Source: Myxococcales bacterium (lineage in GTDB: Bacteria; Myxococcota_A; Polyangia; Polyangiales; Ga0077539). Taken from it: DNA of 64,000 nt. The translations under genes were made by a program, and so were the position numbers. This document shows, one piece after another, positions 50,337 to 58,851 of the stretch (its first letter is position 1; every line of letters begins with the position of its first letter). The stretch spans positions 1 to 64,000 of the forward strand of contig JAUSAZ010000194.1 of the NCBI GenBank assembly GCA_030652255.1, in the 5' to 3' direction. The notes beneath the pieces are model-generated. The model worked only from the letters and a program-made list of their open reading frames with translations, was not told where the DNA came from and ran no database searches.

Positions 50337-51564
50337 ACATCACGTCGTCCAGGCCGAGCGAGCGCGTCGCCGACGGCCGGACGTTCACCCTCGGGGCCGC
50401 CGCGAGCGCGGTGGCCCGCAGCAGCGACACCGCCATCGAGGCGAGCACGAGCACGGCGAGGTCGAGCGCGAGCACGGTCATCACCGTCGACGACAGGCGC
50501 ACCGCCGCGACGAGGCCCGCCGCGGCGCCCAGCAGGGCCGCCAGCTGGAGGGCCTGCACGGGCAGCGAACGACGGCGGGACGACTCGCCCCGGGGCGCGC
50601 GGGCGGGCAGCGAGAGGGCGACCGCGGCGAGGAGCATCGCGGTGCCGGGCGACACGCACCCACGGACGCCCGCGACCGCGCATGCGTGGGCGGCGGCGGC
50701 GCCGAGGGCCAGCAGCGCCGGGAGCGGGCGCAGCGAGCGAGGGAGCGCGACCCGGGCGGGGCCCTCGAGGTGGCGCAGCGCCCGGCCGCCGATGAGCAGC
50801 ACGGCCGCGAGCCCGAGGCCGTAGACGAGCGCCAGCGGCGACCAGGGGGTCGGCGCCGGGGGGCGCGCGGCGCGACGGGGCACGCCCGCGGAGAGCCACG
50901 GGAAGAGGGCGGGGTCGGCGGCGACGCGCGCGGTCCACGCGACCCCGGCGGGGACGTGGCGGCGCATGGCGCGGAGCACGTCGCGGGAGAGCTCGGTGGT
51001 CACCGTGGCGTCGACGCCGTTCACGTCGTCGGCGACCCAGCGGGCGCGCCGGCTCGCGCTGGGGAGCGAGACGCGCAGCTCGGTGGCCTCCATGCCTCGC
51101 TCCCACGGGCACGAGCGAAGCTCCAGCACCGCGTCGCCATCGGCGCTGCGCACGGAGCCCAGCGCGCGCAGCGAGGTGCCGTAGCGCAGCACCACGTCGA
51201 CGGAGCCTCGCGCGACCCCGACGTTCGCGTCGCCCAGGGCGACGGTGAGGCGCCCGGGGGTGCCGTTGCGCACGGTGATCGGCACGGGCACGCCGAGGGC
51301 GGTGCTGGCCGTCGCCTCGATGAGCGAGAGGTCGACCGGGAGCTCGTTGAGGTCGAACTCGTGCAGCCGCCCCGCGAGCACGCGCCAGCGCACCCGCTGG
51401 GTGACGATGGCGGTGCCGTCGGGCTGCACGGCGTACTCGGTGACGGCGTCCCCGGGCCGCGCGTCGGTCCACCCGAGCGCGACGGCGGGGCGGGCGAGGC
51501 AGAGCGCCCCCGCGAGGAGGAAGCCGAACAGCCACCGGAAGAGTCGGGCCCTGGCGTGACGCAC
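50266..51564 (-). CDS. DUF2207-like membrane protein
   Basis: A 432-residue exported membrane protein. I chose GTG 51564, which gives a typical signal peptide (ARLFRWLFGFLLAGALCLA); a TTG 45 bp upstream is also open. The periplasmic domain (about 30-220) starts with TEYAVQPDGTAIVTQRVRWRV, as in DUF2207 proteins, and is beta-rich. From about residue 235 to the end there are five or more hydrophobic segments separated by basic turns. The C-terminus is Ala/Arg/Pro-rich and overlaps the end of the opposite gene for 71 bp. Function unknown. Confidence 0.7.
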   Translation of the reverse strand: MRHARARLFRWLFGFLLAGALCLARPAVALGWTDARPGDAVTEYAVQPDGTAIVTQRVRWRVLAGRLHEFDLNELPVDLSLIEATASTALGVPVPITVRNGTPGRLTVALGDANVGVARGSVDVVLRYGTSLRALGSVRSADGDAVLELRSCPWERGMEATELRVSLPSASRRARWVADDVNGVDATVTTELSRDVLRAMRRHVPAGVAWTARVAADPALFPWLSAGVPRRAARPPAPTPWSPLALVYGLGLAAVLLIGGRALRHLEGPARVALPRSLRPLPALLALGAAAAHACAVAGVRGCVSPGTAMLLAAVALSLPARAPRGESSRRRSLPVQALQLAALLGAAAGLVAAVRLSSTVMTVLALDLAVLVLASMAVSLLRATALAAAPRVNVRPSATRSLGLDDVMFSDGAAGADGRSAARCRPASPRP

Positions 51565-51653
51565 CCCCAGGCCGATAGCGCGCCGCGCCGCTGCAACGCG
51601 AGTTTTCAACTTCTGGTCGCTCCCCCCGGCGGCGTGTCAGGCTGCGCCCGCAC

Positions 51654-52220
51654 ATGACGGCTCGAAGCATGGATGCGGCGGCGTTGACGGTGGCCCTTGC
51701 GGGCGCGGACGGCGACGCCGTGGCGGCGGCCCTCTACCCCTCCGCGCGCGACGCCCTGCGGGCCCGGGTGCGCGCGCTGCGCCCCGCGGGCACCCGCGAG
51801 CAACGCGCCCGGGTGCTGGCCGCGGCGGGCCTGCGCCTGCTCGCCGCCCCCCGGGAGGGCGCCTCCGATGCCGTGGGGGCGCGCTTCGTCGCCGCGTGGC
51901 TACGCTCCCTCGCCCCCGTCGACCGGGGCGACTTCGTCCGTGGCCTCGGCGCGGCCCCGCTCGCGGCCCTGCGCGCGGCGCTCCCCTCTGCGCCGGACTT
52001 CGACGCCGCGCGGCGCTCCACCGCCACCCACCTGGTGGGTGTGGTCCAGCGCACGCTCGGCCAGGCGCCGACCCTGGCCGGCTGGTCGGCGCTCCTGGGC
52101 GCCCTCGCGCTGCGCGGCCCGCTCGCCGACGCGGGCCTCCTGCGCGCGGCGCGGGTGCTGCGCATGGGGCCGCGGGCGCCCGCGTGCCTCGCGCTGGCCG
52201 ACGAGCTGTGCGCCCGATGA
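51654..52220 (+). CDS. hypothetical protein upstream of a FliH/SctL-like gene
   Basis: A 188-residue Ala/Arg/Leu-rich helical protein. No signal peptide or family is recognised. It overlaps the FliH/SctL-like gene by ATGA, so the two are coupled. In type III secretion operons the gene just before sctL often encodes SctK, a sorting-platform adaptor; this protein is of similar size and helical content, but I see no specific signature, so the idea is only positional. ATG 51669 is an alternative start. Confidence 0.7.
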   Translation: MTARSMDAAALTVALAGADGDAVAAALYPSARDALRARVRALRPAGTREQRARVLAAAGLRLLAAPREGASDAVGARFVAAWLRSLAPVDRGDFVRGLGAAPLAALRAALPSAPDFDAARRSTATHLVGVVQRTLGQAPTLAGWSALLGALALRGPLADAGLLRAARVLRMGPRAPACLALADELCAR

Positions 52221-52702
52221 GCACCGGCGCCCGCGGGCTCACCCTGGTGCGCGCGGCCGTCGCCCCGTCCGCGCCCGACGCCTCCACGGTGGCCTGGGAG
52301 CTCGCGGCCCGCGCGCGCTTCGACCGGGCGCTGTCCGACGCCCACGACACCCTGGCGACGCTGGCCTTCGACGTGGCCGAGGGGATCATCGGCCGCGCCG
52401 TCACCGTCGACGCCGCGGTGCTCGGCGCGCTCGTCGCGCAGGCCGTGGCCCGGGCGCGCGGCGCACGGCGCATCCTGGCGTGCGTGCACCCCGACGACGT
52501 GGTGACGGCGCGGCTCGCGCTGGCCGAGGCGCTCTCCGACGGCGCCCCGCTCGAGTGGGTGGAGGTCGCGGCCGACCCGTCGCTTCCGCGGGGCGCCGTC
52601 GCGGTCGAGACCGAGCGGGGGAGGGTGACCGCGGACTGGGCCGCGTCGCTCGCCCTGGCGCGGTCCCGCTGGGTCGCCTCGCTGCCGGAGCCCCGCGGGT
52701 GA
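52217..52702 (+). CDS. FliH/SctL (YscL)-like protein
   Basis: A 161-residue protein whose core matches the C-terminal domain of FliH/SctL stators: an amphipathic helix (FDVAEGIIGRAVTVDAAVL), ILACVHPDDVVTARLAL with the conserved HPDD, and LEWVEVAADPSLPRGAVAVE then TADWAASLALAR. These proteins bind the export ATPase (FliI/SctN). The long N-terminal region of typical FliH is short here. No SctN, ring or needle gene lies near, so this is a stray or repurposed stator. It is coupled on both sides: ATGA with the upstream gene and GTGA with the M50 protease. Confidence 0.75.
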   Translation: MSTGARGLTLVRAAVAPSAPDASTVAWELAARARFDRALSDAHDTLATLAFDVAEGIIGRAVTVDAAVLGALVAQAVARARGARRILACVHPDDVVTARLALAEALSDGAPLEWVEVAADPSLPRGAVAVETERGRVTADWAASLALARSRWVASLPEPRG

Positions 52703-53661
52703 GCGACGAGCCCGCCCACCGCCCGAGGGTGCTCCTCCCCGCGGCCCTCTTCGCCGCGACGGTGCTCAGCGTCTTCTACGCCGGCGCCACCCAGCACCTC
52801 CCGCGGAGCCCGGAGTCCTACGTCCAGGTGACCTTTACCCTGCCCGGTATGCTCGCCGCGCTGCGCACCCTGGGCTGGGCGCTGGGGCAGGGCTGGCGCT
52901 TCGCGGTCCCGCTGCTCGCCATCCTGGTGACCCACGAGCTCGGCCACTTCCTCCTCGCGCGCCGCCACCGGGTGCCCGCGAGCCTCCCGATGTTCGTTCC
53001 CTTCCCCAACCTGCTGGGCACCATGGGCGCGATCATCTCGATGCGCCCCATCGGCAGCCGCAACGCGCTCGTCGACATCGGCGCCGCGGGGCCGCTCGCG
53101 GGCCTGGTGCTGGCCATCCCCATCACGGCCGTGGGCCTCGCCTTGTCGCCGGTCGAGCCGCTCGCCCCGGGCGGCCTGCTCGAGGGCGACTCGCTGATCT
53201 ACCTCCTCCTGAAGCGCCTCGTCTGCGGCCCCCTCCCGGCGGGCTACGACGTCCAGCTGCACCCCTTCGCCTTCGCCGGGTGGGTGGGCCTCTTCATGAC
53301 GATGCTCAACCTGCTGCCGGTGGGTCAGCTCGACGGCGGCCACGTCACCTACGCGCTCTTCGGCCCCCGCGCCGACCGCTGGTCGCGCTGGTTCACCGGG
53401 GCGCTGCTGGGCTACGCGCTCGCGCTCGCGGGGTACATCGCGCTCACCACGCCCCTGGCGCAGCTCTCCGTCGATCGCTTCGTGCCGGCGCTCATCTGGG
53501 GGCCGTGGGCGCTCGCCACCCGGGTGCTGCTGCGCCTCTCGGGCGACGAGCACCCGCCCGCGGGCGACGACGCGCTCACCCCGGCGCGCAAGGCCATCGC
53601 GCTGCTCTGCCTCGCGCTCTTCGCGCTGCTCTTCATGCCGCTGCCGATGCGCGCGGGCTGA
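52699..53661 (+). CDS. site-2-type zinc metalloprotease (M50)
   Basis: A 320-residue multispan protease that cuts membrane segments. The zinc site is THELGHF (HExxH, His 79 and 83) and the second ligand motif NLLPVGQLDGGH with Asp about 212, in the inner-membrane core. At least six membrane segments are visible. No PDZ domain is found, so it belongs to the PDZ-less group (EGY/SREBP-like) rather than RseP. GTG 52699 overlaps the upstream stop. The 3' end lies 2 bp from the convergent fur. Substrate unknown. Confidence 0.9.
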   Translation: MSDEPAHRPRVLLPAALFAATVLSVFYAGATQHLPRSPESYVQVTFTLPGMLAALRTLGWALGQGWRFAVPLLAILVTHELGHFLLARRHRVPASLPMFVPFPNLLGTMGAIISMRPIGSRNALVDIGAAGPLAGLVLAIPITAVGLALSPVEPLAPGGLLEGDSLIYLLLKRLVCGPLPAGYDVQLHPFAFAGWVGLFMTMLNLLPVGQLDGGHVTYALFGPRADRWSRWFTGALLGYALALAGYIALTTPLAQLSVDRFVPALIWGPWALATRVLLRLSGDEHPPAGDDALTPARKAIALLCLALFALLFMPLPMRAG

Positions 53662-53663
53662 AG

Positions 53664-54140
53664 CTACATCCGGCGCACGGGGCGGGCCGTGGCGTTGCTC
53701 GCGCGGCAGCTCGGGCAGATGCCGTAGAGCTCGTGGCGGTGCATGAGCAGCTCGAAGCCGTGGGCGAGCGCGACGCGCTTCTGCTCCAGCTCGATGACGT
53801 CGTCTTCGAACTCCACGATGGCGCCGCACACCGTGCAGATCAGGTGGTCGTGATGGTCGTCGCCCAGGAGCTCGAAGCGCGACGCGCCGCCCTCGAAGTG
53901 GCGCTCGGCGACGATGCCGCTGTCCTGGAGCACGCGGAGCGTGCGGTACACCGTGGCGGCGCCGATGCGGGGGTCGCGGGCGCGCACCTCGCGCAGGAGC
54001 TCCTCCGCGGTGATGTGGCGCCCGATGGACGCCAGGGTCTCGAGGATGAGCTCGCGCCGCGTCGAGCTCTTCAAGTTGTTGCGCACGACATGATCGCGCA
54101 GGCGTGACCGGAGGCTCTCGACGTCGGGCGGGTTCACCAC
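53664..54140 (-). CDS. fur: Fur-family metal-dependent regulator
   Basis: A 158-residue winged-helix repressor. The DNA-binding half has NLKSSTRRELILETLASIGRHI, then RIGAATVYRTLRVLQDSGIV, the recognition helix. The metal half carries HHDHLIC, CTVCG, and CPSC in the tail, with the expected His/Asp/Glu sites. GTG 54140 is the likeliest start; the longer frame above runs through the previous gene's end. Iron (Fur) rather than zinc (Zur) or peroxide (PerR) sensing is the default call and is not certain. It follows a leftward TolQ-TolR-TolR run by 31 bp and may share its transcript. Confidence 0.88.
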   Translation of the reverse strand: MVNPPDVESLRSRLRDHVVRNNLKSSTRRELILETLASIGRHITAEELLREVRARDPRIGAATVYRTLRVLQDSGIVAERHFEGGASRFELLGDDHHDHLICTVCGAIVEFEDDVIELEQKRVALAHGFELLMHRHELYGICPSCRASNATARPVRRM

Positions 54141-54171
54141 CGTCGAACCGTCGTCGAGTAGGCGGGGCGCG

Positions 54172-55146
54172 TCAAGGTCGCGCGTCGACTCCGGGGCCCG
54201 CCGCCGCGTCGGCCGCCGCGCCGCCGTCCGCGACCGGCGCGGGATCGTCCGGGGCGTGGGCCATCCCCAGCGGCGCGACGCCGAGCGTGCGACGTACCGC
54301 GTTGGCGACGGAGCAGTCATGGCCGCTCACCGAGGACCCGCTGAGGGGCCGGGCCCGCGGCGGAGGCGCAGGCGTGCCCGCCATCTGGAAGGGGATCACC
54401 CGCACGTCGTCCCCGACGGCCCGGGCGCGGAGCACGACGCGGCGAGCGGGGAGGTCGTAGACGTACACCCGCGTCGGGCCGTCGACGGAGGCGCGGGCCT
54501 CGTCGACCGCGAGCACAAGGTAGCGCCGACGCAGGTGGTCGAGGAGCACCCCGGTGTCGCGCCGCAGCCGGAAGATGAGGTCCTCGCGCAGGGCGTGGAG
54601 CCGCTCGGTGGAGCCCGCGCCCCGCACCGCGTCGACGAAGGAGGGCAGCAGGAAGGCGCCCTTGTCGAGGAGCTCCCGGGCGAACAGGGTCTCGACGCCG
54701 AGGCACGCGCTGAGCTGGTCGGGGTAGCGGTGCCGGAGCGACGCCGCGACCTCGGCGGCAGCGTGCACCTCGTGCACGCGCAGGCGGCCGTAGAGCACGG
54801 GCGCGCGGCTCAGGTCTGCGGGGCTGAGCGTGGGGTCGCGCAGGTCGCCCGGGTACGCCCCGACGGCCTCGAGGGCGGAGGTCTCGATGAAGGTGCGGAC
54901 GGCGCGGTAGTCGGGCCCGAGGCTGGCGGTGAGCACCGCGTGCTCGCGCAGCAGGCGCTCGCGCAGGAGCCGGGCCTCGCGGTCGCGCTTCATGCCCCAC
55001 ACGAGCGGGAACGCGAGCACGACGGCGAGGACGGGCGCCCAGAAGCGCCATTTGATCTGTGGGAGGAAGGGGAGCTCTTGCCGGGGGATCATCCCCCGGT
55101 GTGAGCTGCCAGGCTCGTCGACCGGGGGATCAGGGGGGGAGGACAT
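54172..55146 (-). CDS. single-pass membrane protein of the left Tol/Exb-like operon
   Basis: A 324-residue protein with one membrane segment at about residues 33-51 (FWAPVLAVVLAFPLVW) and a large C-terminal, probably periplasmic, domain. The latter has helical blocks (REARLLRERLLREHAVL) then beta segments and a Pro/Asp/Ala-rich tail. It lies 18 bp after the second TolR-like gene and so belongs to the TolQ-TolR-TolR operon. By topology it could be the energy-transducing partner (TolA/TonB role), but no TonB C-terminal domain is visible. Confidence 0.72.
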   Translation of the reverse strand: MSSPPDPPVDEPGSSHRGMIPRQELPFLPQIKWRFWAPVLAVVLAFPLVWGMKRDREARLLRERLLREHAVLTASLGPDYRAVRTFIETSALEAVGAYPGDLRDPTLSPADLSRAPVLYGRLRVHEVHAAAEVAASLRHRYPDQLSACLGVETLFARELLDKGAFLLPSFVDAVRGAGSTERLHALREDLIFRLRRDTGVLLDHLRRRYLVLAVDEARASVDGPTRVYVYDLPARRVVLRARAVGDDVRVIPFQMAGTPAPPPRARPLSGSSVSGHDCSVANAVRRTLGVAPLGMAHAPDDPAPVADGGAAADAAAGPGVDARP

Positions 55147-55164
55147 GGTAGGCCTCGCGGACGG

Positions 55165-55707
55165 TCAGTCCGTCGGCGCGTTGGCGTTGCCCTTGGTCAC
55201 CGCGAAGTTGAGTCGCACGTAGCCCGCGGCGGCGCAGGTGCGGGCGATGGTCTTCACGATGTCCCAGTGCACGTGGCGGTCGATCTGGAAGACCACGTCG
55301 CCCTCGAACTGGCGGTCGGGGTGGAGCACCGGGTACTCGCGCTTGGCCTGCTCGAGCCGCTCGAAGAGGCGGTCGATGCGGTCGCTCGATCCGGCGATCT
55401 CGCGCGGGGTGGTGATGCGCTGCCCGTCCATCATGATCGCCTGCTCGGAGATCGAGATGATGGGCGCGCTCGCCAGGTTGTCGGCGTTGTGGGTCTCGGG
55501 GATCTCGAGGCCCGCGCTCGACTGCACCTGCTGCTGCGAGCCGAACTGCGACAGGAGGAACACCACCGTGATGACGAGGAAGTCGATCATCGAGGTGAGG
55601 TTGAGGTCGGCGTTGACGGACTTGTGTCCGCCGCCCGCGACGCGCTTCTGCACGAACCGCAGCGGGATGTGGTGGAGGAGGCGCTTACCTGGCTTCGCGA
55701 CGGGCAT
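55165..55707 (-). CDS. ExbD/TolR-family protein (second TolR of left module)
   Basis: A 180-residue protein with one membrane segment at about 38-58 (LNLTSMIDFLVITVVFLL) that keeps the proton-binding Asp (MID). The periplasmic domain follows, with VVFQIDRHVHWDIVKTIA near its end, a recognisable ExbD/TolR element. It is the third gene of TolQ-TolR-TolR, and works with the TolQ-like channel to couple proton flow to motion in the periplasm. The gene is a few bases from its neighbours on both sides. Confidence 0.9.
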   Translation of the reverse strand: MPVAKPGKRLLHHIPLRFVQKRVAGGGHKSVNADLNLTSMIDFLVITVVFLLSQFGSQQQVQSSAGLEIPETHNADNLASAPIISISEQAIMMDGQRITTPREIAGSSDRIDRLFERLEQAKREYPVLHPDRQFEGDVVFQIDRHVHWDIVKTIARTCAAAGYVRLNFAVTKGNANAPTD

Positions 55708-55727
55708 GTTTGGTTCCCTGCTTACCC

Positions 55728-56201
55728 TTACAGGAAGCGGATCGTGACCTCGCCGCGAGCGGCGCTGCCGTAGACCTCGTAGACGGTATCCATGACGGCG
55801 ATGATCTCGGAGTACTCGACCGCGCCGTCGGGCTGGAGCCAGACCTCACGGTTCTGCTGGTTGGCCTGACGCCGGGCTTCCAGCAGGGTCTTGAGCTCGG
55901 TGAAGCGCTGCGGGGTGCGCCCGATCTGGCGCATGTCCGCGGCGTTGACGCCGACCTGGAGACCCGTCGGGGAGATCTGGATCTTGAGCTGGTCCTGCTG
56001 CTCGGGGTTGGGCGGGGAGTCCGGGGCCGGCGCGCCGCGAGGCTGGCTCGCCTGGACGGCCCCCGTCTGCACCCACACCGCGGTCATCAGGAGGAACGCG
56101 ATGCAACAGATCAACAGGTCGATCATCGGGACCATGTTGACCGGGGCGTCGACGGACTTCTTGCCGCCCTTGCCGCCTGAATCGACTGAGACGCCACCCA
56201 T
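55728..56201 (-). CDS. ExbD/TolR-family protein (first TolR of left module)
   Basis: A 157-residue protein with membrane segment VNMVPMIDLLICCIAFLL (about 22-44) and conserved Asp in PMID. The short periplasmic domain contains LQVGVNAADMRQIGR and the C-terminal TVYEVYGSAARGEVTIRFL strand. It is the second gene of the leftward module, 34 bp after the TolQ-like gene. An N-terminal Gly/Lys-rich stretch precedes the membrane segment. Confidence 0.9.
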   Translation of the reverse strand: MGGVSVDSGGKGGKKSVDAPVNMVPMIDLLICCIAFLLMTAVWVQTGAVQASQPRGAPAPDSPPNPEQQDQLKIQISPTGLQVGVNAADMRQIGRTPQRFTELKTLLEARRQANQQNREVWLQPDGAVEYSEIIAVMDTVYEVYGSAARGEVTIRFL

Positions 56202-56235
56202 GGCTGTGCTCCTTAACGTGCGGCCGGAGGGAGGA

Positions 56236-56916
56236 TCAGGCGGCCTGCTGGCCGGAGCCCACGTTGATCTTCGAGCGGTTGTTCACCACGAGGTTGAGCA
56301 CCTGGACGGTGGACTCGTTGATGTCGTCGACGATCTGCTGGGTCTTGCCGTTCAGGAGCGCGAACGCGATGAGGCCGAGGATGGCGATGATGAGGCCGAA
56401 GGCCGTGCAGTTCATCGCCTCGGAGATGCCGCCCGCGAGCAGCTCGGCCTTGCGGGCCGGGTCGATCGTCGGGCCGCCCTCGCCGCCGTGACCGCCCACC
56501 GCGCCGAAGGCCGCGATGAGACCGGTGATGGTGCCGAGGAGGCCGGAGAGCATCGCGAGGTTGGAGAGCAGCGAGAGGTACGCGGTGCGGTGCTCGATCT
56601 TCGGGAGCTCGCGGAGCGCGCTCTCGTCCATGGCGGCCTGCACCTCGGCGTCGGGGCGGTTCACCTTCATCAGGCCAGACTTCACGATGCGGGCGAGGGG
56701 CGCCTGGGCGCTGGAGCAGAGCTTGATGGCCCGGCCGACGTCACCCGCGAGGATGCACTTCTGGATGTTGGAGAGGAAGGCGTCCTTGTTGATGGACGAC
56801 TTGAACAGGTACATCGATCGCTCGACGGTGATGGCGATCACGAACACCGCCCAGAAGACGATCGGCCACATGCCCCATCCGCCTTCCTTGAAGTGCTGAC
56901 CCAGACTTTGCAACAT
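56236..56916 (-). CDS. MotA/TolQ/ExbB proton channel protein (left module)
   Basis: A 226-residue inner-membrane channel protein. ATG 56916 follows a GAGGAGGA ribosome site. The three membrane segments are at about 15-37, 110-135 and 155-180; the last two hold AMLSGLLGTITGLIAAF and GISEAMNCTAFGLIIAILG, the MotA/TolQ/ExbB core. It pairs with two different TolR-like proteins downstream, as in the AglRQS gliding motor and some Tol systems. A sigma70-type promoter is found about 180 bp upstream (57099-57126). The cytoplasmic loop is shorter than in TolQ. Confidence 0.92.
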   Translation of the reverse strand: MLQSLGQHFKEGGWGMWPIVFWAVFVIAITVERSMYLFKSSINKDAFLSNIQKCILAGDVGRAIKLCSSAQAPLARIVKSGLMKVNRPDAEVQAAMDESALRELPKIEHRTAYLSLLSNLAMLSGLLGTITGLIAAFGAVGGHGGEGGPTIDPARKAELLAGGISEAMNCTAFGLIIAILGLIAFALLNGKTQQIVDDINESTVQVLNLVVNNRSKINVGSGQQAA

Positions 56917-57098
56917 CGCAGAATCCTCCTCAGAGCGTTGGAAATGCCGAGTGTCCCCGGGGTTGGTCGGTGGGTCGGCGTTTGGGGTGTATCCGTTGAA
57001 CCGTTGCCGGTCGTGCGGTGCGTGTCTACACGACCCGTCGAGTCGTGTGCCACATGATTTCGCGTCGGCGAAAAGTTCGGCCGCCGTGAAGCCGCGCG

Positions 57099-57126
57099 AT
57101 GATACCGGGGGGGTCTCTGGTGTCAA
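57099..57126 (-). promoter_or_regulatory. sigma70-type promoter of left TolQ-TolR-TolR operon
   Basis: On the minus strand TTGACA (57126-57121), a 16-nt spacer and TATCAT (57104-57099) form a near-consensus promoter. Transcription would begin at about 57092, giving a leader of about 175 nt before ATG 56916. This is the best vegetative promoter in the window. Confidence 0.72.
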
Positions 57127-57258
57127 CGGTTCTGCTCCCCACCCCCGTGACAGCCCCCCGGACGATTCTTCCCTGCGGTCGTGGAGCCCTACTCTGCGGC
57201 GCCCGGACGTCGCCGCTGGGGCCGCCGGAGCAACTCTCGCCGGGCGGTGCTTGTGTCG

Positions 57259-57286
57259 TTGACATCGCTCTTGGCGTGGGGATACG
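57259..57286 (+). promoter_or_regulatory. weak sigma70-like promoter, right module
   Basis: TTGACA (57259-57264), 16-nt spacer, GATACG (57281-57286) on the plus strand. The -35 is perfect but the -10 is poor. It lies about 240 bp before ATG 57524. Confidence 0.35.
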
Positions 57287-57457
57287 GTCCGCCGCGTTGC
57301 GTCGCGGGCGACGTGGGAGAGGGCCCAAGACCTGATCCTAAAGTTCGGCAGCAACCCGACGATGTTCGTCAGCGGAGGGGCACCCTCGTGCAGAGGGTCC
57401 GGTGAGATTCTTCGGATCACCGTTACCCGGTTCCCCCCACTGAGCGAAGCGTTGCGG

Positions 57458-57468
57458 TAGCGTAGCGT
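57458..57468 (+). promoter_or_regulatory. tandem TAGCGT -10-like box before right TolQ gene
   Basis: TAGCGTAGCGT holds two overlapping TANNNT hexamers of the kind found before many genes here, giving a leader of about 50 nt. The AGAGG ribosome site follows at about 57515. Confidence 0.4.
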
Positions 57469-57523
57469 GGCTCGCGAGACAGACAGCGGCTCGAAGAACG
57501 GAGCTGAAGGAGCGTAGAGGACG

Positions 57524-58222
57524 ATGCAATCGGCGCTGGTGCATTTGCTACTGATGGCTCAGCAGGCGGGTGGAGATCACCCCGCAGAAGCGGTGGGCCT
57601 CGCGGGGCTCTACGAGAAGCTGGGCTGGCCCTTCTTCGTGAACATCTTCATCTCCATCGTGGTGCTCGCCACGATCACGGAGCGGGTGATCTTCCTGCTG
57701 TCGAAGTTTCGCGTGAACAGCAAGGAGCTGCTCGCGCAGGTGCGGAAGCTGGTGCAGGCGAACAACATCGACCGCGCGATCAAGCTCTGCGAGGCCGACG
57801 ACGTGCCCATCCTCCGGGTGTTCCGCGCGGGCCTGATGCAGGTCAACCGCGGCGAGGAGGCCGTGGTCGTCGCGATCGAAGAGCAGGTGATGGACATCGA
57901 GCCGCAGGTCCAGAAGCGCATCGGCGCCCTCTGGTCGCTCGCCAACATCGCGACCCTCATCGGGCTCCTCGGCACCATCCTCGGCCTCATCCACACCTTC
58001 AGCGCGCTCGACCGCGTGGCCGACCCCGGCCGCCGTCAGCAGCTGCTCGCCCGCGGCATCTCCGAGGCGATGAACAACACCGCCCTCGGCCTCGGCATCG
58101 CGGTCACCTGCATGGTGGCCCACCTCCTCATCAACGGGCAGGCGAAGAAGATCCTGGCGGACGTCGAGCTCACCTCGTCGAAGCTCACCAACCTCCTCAC
58201 GACGGGCCGTAGCCAGGGATGA
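57524..58222 (+). CDS. MotA/TolQ/ExbB proton channel protein (right module)
   Basis: A 232-residue channel protein with membrane segments at about 35-60, 135-160 and 180-203. The core contains LANIATLIGLLGTILGLIHTF and GISEAMNNTALGLGIAVTCM. It differs from the left-hand copy in its N-terminus and loops, so the two modules are not recent duplicates. It is the first gene of a TolQ-TolR-TolR operon and overlaps the next gene by ATGA. Confidence 0.92.
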   Translation: MQSALVHLLLMAQQAGGDHPAEAVGLAGLYEKLGWPFFVNIFISIVVLATITERVIFLLSKFRVNSKELLAQVRKLVQANNIDRAIKLCEADDVPILRVFRAGLMQVNRGEEAVVVAIEEQVMDIEPQVQKRIGALWSLANIATLIGLLGTILGLIHTFSALDRVADPGRRQQLLARGISEAMNNTALGLGIAVTCMVAHLLINGQAKKILADVELTSSKLTNLLTTGRSQG

Positions 58223-58848
58223 GCGGGAAGTTCACGGCTGCGCAGCGCGCGGTCATCAACCGGAAGTCCAAGCCCAAGCATCACGGGCCGGACGACGGTG
58301 GTGGCGAGCTGAACATCGTGCCGTTCCTCGACATCATCATGAACGTCCTGATCTTCATCCTGGCCAGCGTCGCGACGATCTTCACCGCCACCATCCCGGT
58401 GCCCGCGCCCTCGAGCGGGCCGCGCTCCAACACCCAGCCCGACACCCGGCAGCGGCTCAACATCACGGTGAAGGTCGCCCCCAACGGCTTCATCGTCGGC
58501 GCCGGCGGCGGGTTCCTCATGCCGGGCTGCCGCACCGTGGGCCAGGCCTCGCTCACCGTGCCCAACCGCGCGTCGCCCGACGCCGACGGCAGCATGCATG
58601 ACTTCGCCGCGCTCACCCAGTGCATGCAGGCCATCCGGGTGCAGTGGGCCACCGAGGTCGAAGACGACCACTCCATCAACGTGTCGCCCAATGGCGACAT
58701 CCCCTACGGCGTGCTCGTGAAGACCGTCGACGCCGTGCGCGAGTCGCGCCCCGACGCCTGCCGGCTGCCCGAGAACGGCGCGCCGGGCAACTACACCAAC
58801 GCGGACTGCCTCTTCCCCGAGGTCACCCTCGGCGTCCTGAGGAACTGA
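58219..58848 (+). CDS. ExbD/TolR-family protein (first TolR of right module)
   Basis: A 209-residue protein. The membrane segment LNIVPFLDIIMNVLIFIL (about 32-54) keeps the conserved Asp (FLD). The periplasmic part is longer than in most TolR proteins and has four cysteines (CR, CMQ, CRLPE, CLF) that could form two disulphides, a feature not shared by the other three TolR-like proteins here. It is coupled by ATGA to the TolQ gene. Confidence 0.88.
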   Translation: MSGKFTAAQRAVINRKSKPKHHGPDDGGGELNIVPFLDIIMNVLIFILASVATIFTATIPVPAPSSGPRSNTQPDTRQRLNITVKVAPNGFIVGAGGGFLMPGCRTVGQASLTVPNRASPDADGSMHDFAALTQCMQAIRVQWATEVEDDHSINVSPNGDIPYGVLVKTVDAVRESRPDACRLPENGAPGNYTNADCLFPEVTLGVLRN

Positions 58849-58851
58849 GCG

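Larger units (their letters stand above)
56917..57523. other. 607-bp divergent promoter region between two TolQ-TolR-TolR modules
   Basis: No gene is convincing here. The base composition is more mixed than in the coding parts. It holds a strong leftward sigma70-like promoter (57126-57099), a weak rightward one (57259-57286) and a tandem TAGCGT (57458-57468) near the right-hand module. Its length, unusual for this compact window, suggests further regulatory sites or a small RNA, but I see no specific structure. Confidence 0.55.

Noticed and set aside
52217..52702. Full type III secretion locus
   Set aside because: Only a FliH/SctL-like domain is found; there is no ATPase, ring, needle or export gate gene in the window.
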